Assembly: GCA_030599445.1 (NCBI GenBank)
Contig: JAUVOA010000117.1
Coordinates: 1 to 5,558 of the forward strand
DNA: 5,558 nt
Direction: 5' to 3'
Origin: Atribacterota bacterium
GTDB taxonomy: Bacteria > Atribacterota > Phoenicimicrobiia > Phoenicimicrobiales > Phoenicimicrobiaceae
Shown here: positions 4,407-5,558 of the stretch, in pieces
How the letters are laid out: every line of letters begins with the position of its first letter
Position numbering within the stretch: the first letter of the stretch is position 1
Translations under genes and position numbers: made by a program
Notes under the pieces: model-generated
Told to the model about the DNA's origin: nothing
Seen by the model: only the letters and a program-made list of their open reading frames with translations
The model's database searches: none

Positions 4407-5558
4407 TTAGGTTCCTTCTACTATTTCTTTCATAACTTTTGCTTCTTCGTCCTGATGGCTGGATAAATGACCAACACTTTTTAATATATTTTCTAATCCC
4501 CTTGGATATTCTCGCTTAAAAAATACTTTATCCGGAGGATACATTTCCCCTTTCTCGTCTTTTGCTTTAAAATCTAAAGCAGCATAAAATGCTCTTTTGA
4601 TCTTATTATAAGGAGTGCCTTGTCTTTGAGCCAAAAGCATTGGTCCTACTAATCTTTCATTTTTATCTAACTTACGATACAAATCTCTACCTACTCGAAA
4701 AATAGTATCTCCTAATGATTTATTTTGAAATCTATAAAGTAGATCATCAATATGGTTTTGTAAATCTTGTAAAGTAAGGTCCTTGGGATATGCCCTGTTT
4801 AAAGCCGCTGCTGATTGCTTCATACATTCCCGAACAGTTTTATAAATTCCTGGTACTTCTAATGCTTCATATATAAAAGTCATTTCTGAGTCATATTGAT
4901 ACCCAAAATAAGCTGATGCAGAATGACCAAGATTATGGATGAAAAGTTTTCTATCTACATAGGCTTTGATATTTTCAACAGCCCAAAGATCCCTAACCTG
5001 AGGAAGGGGGTTCTTAAACCCTTTTTTATCCACAATAAGAGTATTATAAGGCTCAGCATATATCCACACCAGATCCCCTTTTTTATCCTCCTCTTTCATT
5101 AGAGGAACCATCTTCCCTATGCTTGATTCTATTAATCCAACCAGTTCATCAAACGGATACTCTTGTGGAAGATAAATTTTTAATTCCTTTCTTAAATAGT
5201 CTGCTGCATTCCTCAAATTCTCGGCAATAATAATATCTAAAGGATTTTTTCCTCTTTTTTTATATCTTGATTGAAGTCCTAGAGCAATTACCGGAACAAT
5301 TTGAGGTAAGGCATGTTTTCCTACTGCTGTAGCGATAATATCCGCATCTACTATTTCCCGAATAACTGCCTCTTTATTACAACTATCTATAGCCCTTATA
5401 TTTTCTATTAAAATAATTTCATCGGGAAGTTCATTCCTCTTTATTACTAATTTATATACTCTTTTTTTATTGAGTCCCTTTACCAATTCTTTATTAATAT
5501 CAACAAAAACAACTTCATATCCCGAACGGGAAAATAACTGACCGATAAATGATCTCCC
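4407..5558 (-). CDS. mtlD: Mannitol-1-phosphate 5-dehydrogenase family protein (5' end cut by window)
   Basis: This is a cytoplasmic NAD-dependent polyol-phosphate dehydrogenase of the long-chain mannitol dehydrogenase family; classical members interconvert mannitol 1-phosphate and fructose 6-phosphate. The frame stays open to the window edge. A TTG at 5484-5486 could be mistaken for the start, but the 24 codons upstream read GRSFIGQLF...YEVVFVDIN, the end of the Rossmann GAGNIGRGFIG region, so only about ten N-terminal residues should be missing. Of 383 visible residues (E. coli MtlD has 382), the NAD domain comes first, with AVGKHALPQIVP and the family-typical AENLRN stretch. The catalytic K-x4-N-x2-H motif follows as RKLFIHNLGH (Lys codon at 4947-4949), then the helical C-terminal domain with RVGRDLYRKL. 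The TAA stop is 41 bases before the kinase gene, so it is probably co-transcribed. The family is firm. The substrate is less so: the sequence diverges from E. coli MtlD, no mannitol PTS gene is visible, and another hexitol or pentitol phosphate is possible. Confidence 0.88.
   Translation of the reverse strand, partial: GRSFIGQLFSRSGYEVVFVDINKELVKGLNKKRVYKLVIKRNELPDEIILIENIRAIDSCNKEAVIREIVDADIIATAVGKHALPQIVPVIALGLQSRYKKRGKNPLDIIIAENLRNAADYLRKELKIYLPQEYPFDELVGLIESSIGKMVPLMKEEDKKGDLVWIYAEPYNTLIVDKKGFKNPLPQVRDLWAVENIKAYVDRKLFIHNLGHSASAYFGYQYDSEMTFIYEALEVPGIYKTVRECMKQSAAALNRAYPKDLTLQDLQNHIDDLLYRFQNKSLGDTIFRVGRDLYRKLDKNERLVGPMLLAQRQGTPYNKIKRAFYAALDFKAKDEKGEMYPPDKVFFKREYPRGLENILKSVGHLSSHQDEEAKVMKEIVEGT

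Noticed and set aside
5484..5486. TTG as the real start of the mannitol-1-phosphate dehydrogenase gene
   Set aside because: The 24 codons upstream encode the conserved NAD-binding continuation of this family, so the true start is beyond the window edge.

Overview
The window is an AT-rich stretch of bacterial DNA. All protein genes I can support lie on the minus strand, between about 1051 and the right edge; roughly 1 kb of repeat-rich non-coding DNA fills the left end. The low GC content, purine-rich ribosome binding sites, TTG start of one gene and free-sugar/polyol metabolism fit an anaerobic low-GC bacterium. A Clostridia-like Firmicute or a member of Atribacterota is my guess from general style; there is no rRNA or marker gene to settle it.

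Read in the direction of transcription (right to left), the genes are: a mannitol-1-phosphate 5-dehydrogenase-family enzyme (4407-5558, its first residues cut off by the window edge), a PfkB/ribokinase-family carbohydrate kinase (3214-4365), a cupin D-lyxose (D-mannose) isomerase (2632-3168) and glycerol kinase (1051-2550). The gaps are 41, 45 and 81 bases, each gene has its own Shine-Dalgarno sequence, and no strong terminator separates them, so they probably form one operon whose promoter lies outside the window. A short palindrome with a T-rich tail just after glycerol kinase may end the transcript.

A plausible joint role is feeding sugars and polyols into glycolysis. The isomerase would interconvert D-mannose and D-fructose (or D-lyxose and D-xylulose), the PfkB kinase would phosphorylate the ketose, the MtlD-type enzyme would interconvert a polyol phosphate and a ketose phosphate (mannitol 1-phosphate and fructose 6-phosphate in the classical case), and glycerol kinase would make glycerol 3-phosphate. 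The family assignments are firm for the dehydrogenase, isomerase and glycerol kinase. The substrate of the PfkB kinase and the combined pathway are inference. No transporter, PTS component or regulator is visible.

The left 1050 bases hold no convincing gene. They carry a degenerate palindromic repeat built on CCTTAT...ATAAGG, with six recognisable full or half copies at roughly even spacing, plus a heptamer tandem, short mosaic repeats resembling dispersed intergenic repeats, a perfect 16-bp palindrome and an 11-bp tandem duplication beside the glycerol kinase stop. I found no CRISPR array, tRNA, riboswitch or complete mobile element, and no clearly new system. The most interesting points are the repeat-dense intergenic block and the unusual four-enzyme gene set.
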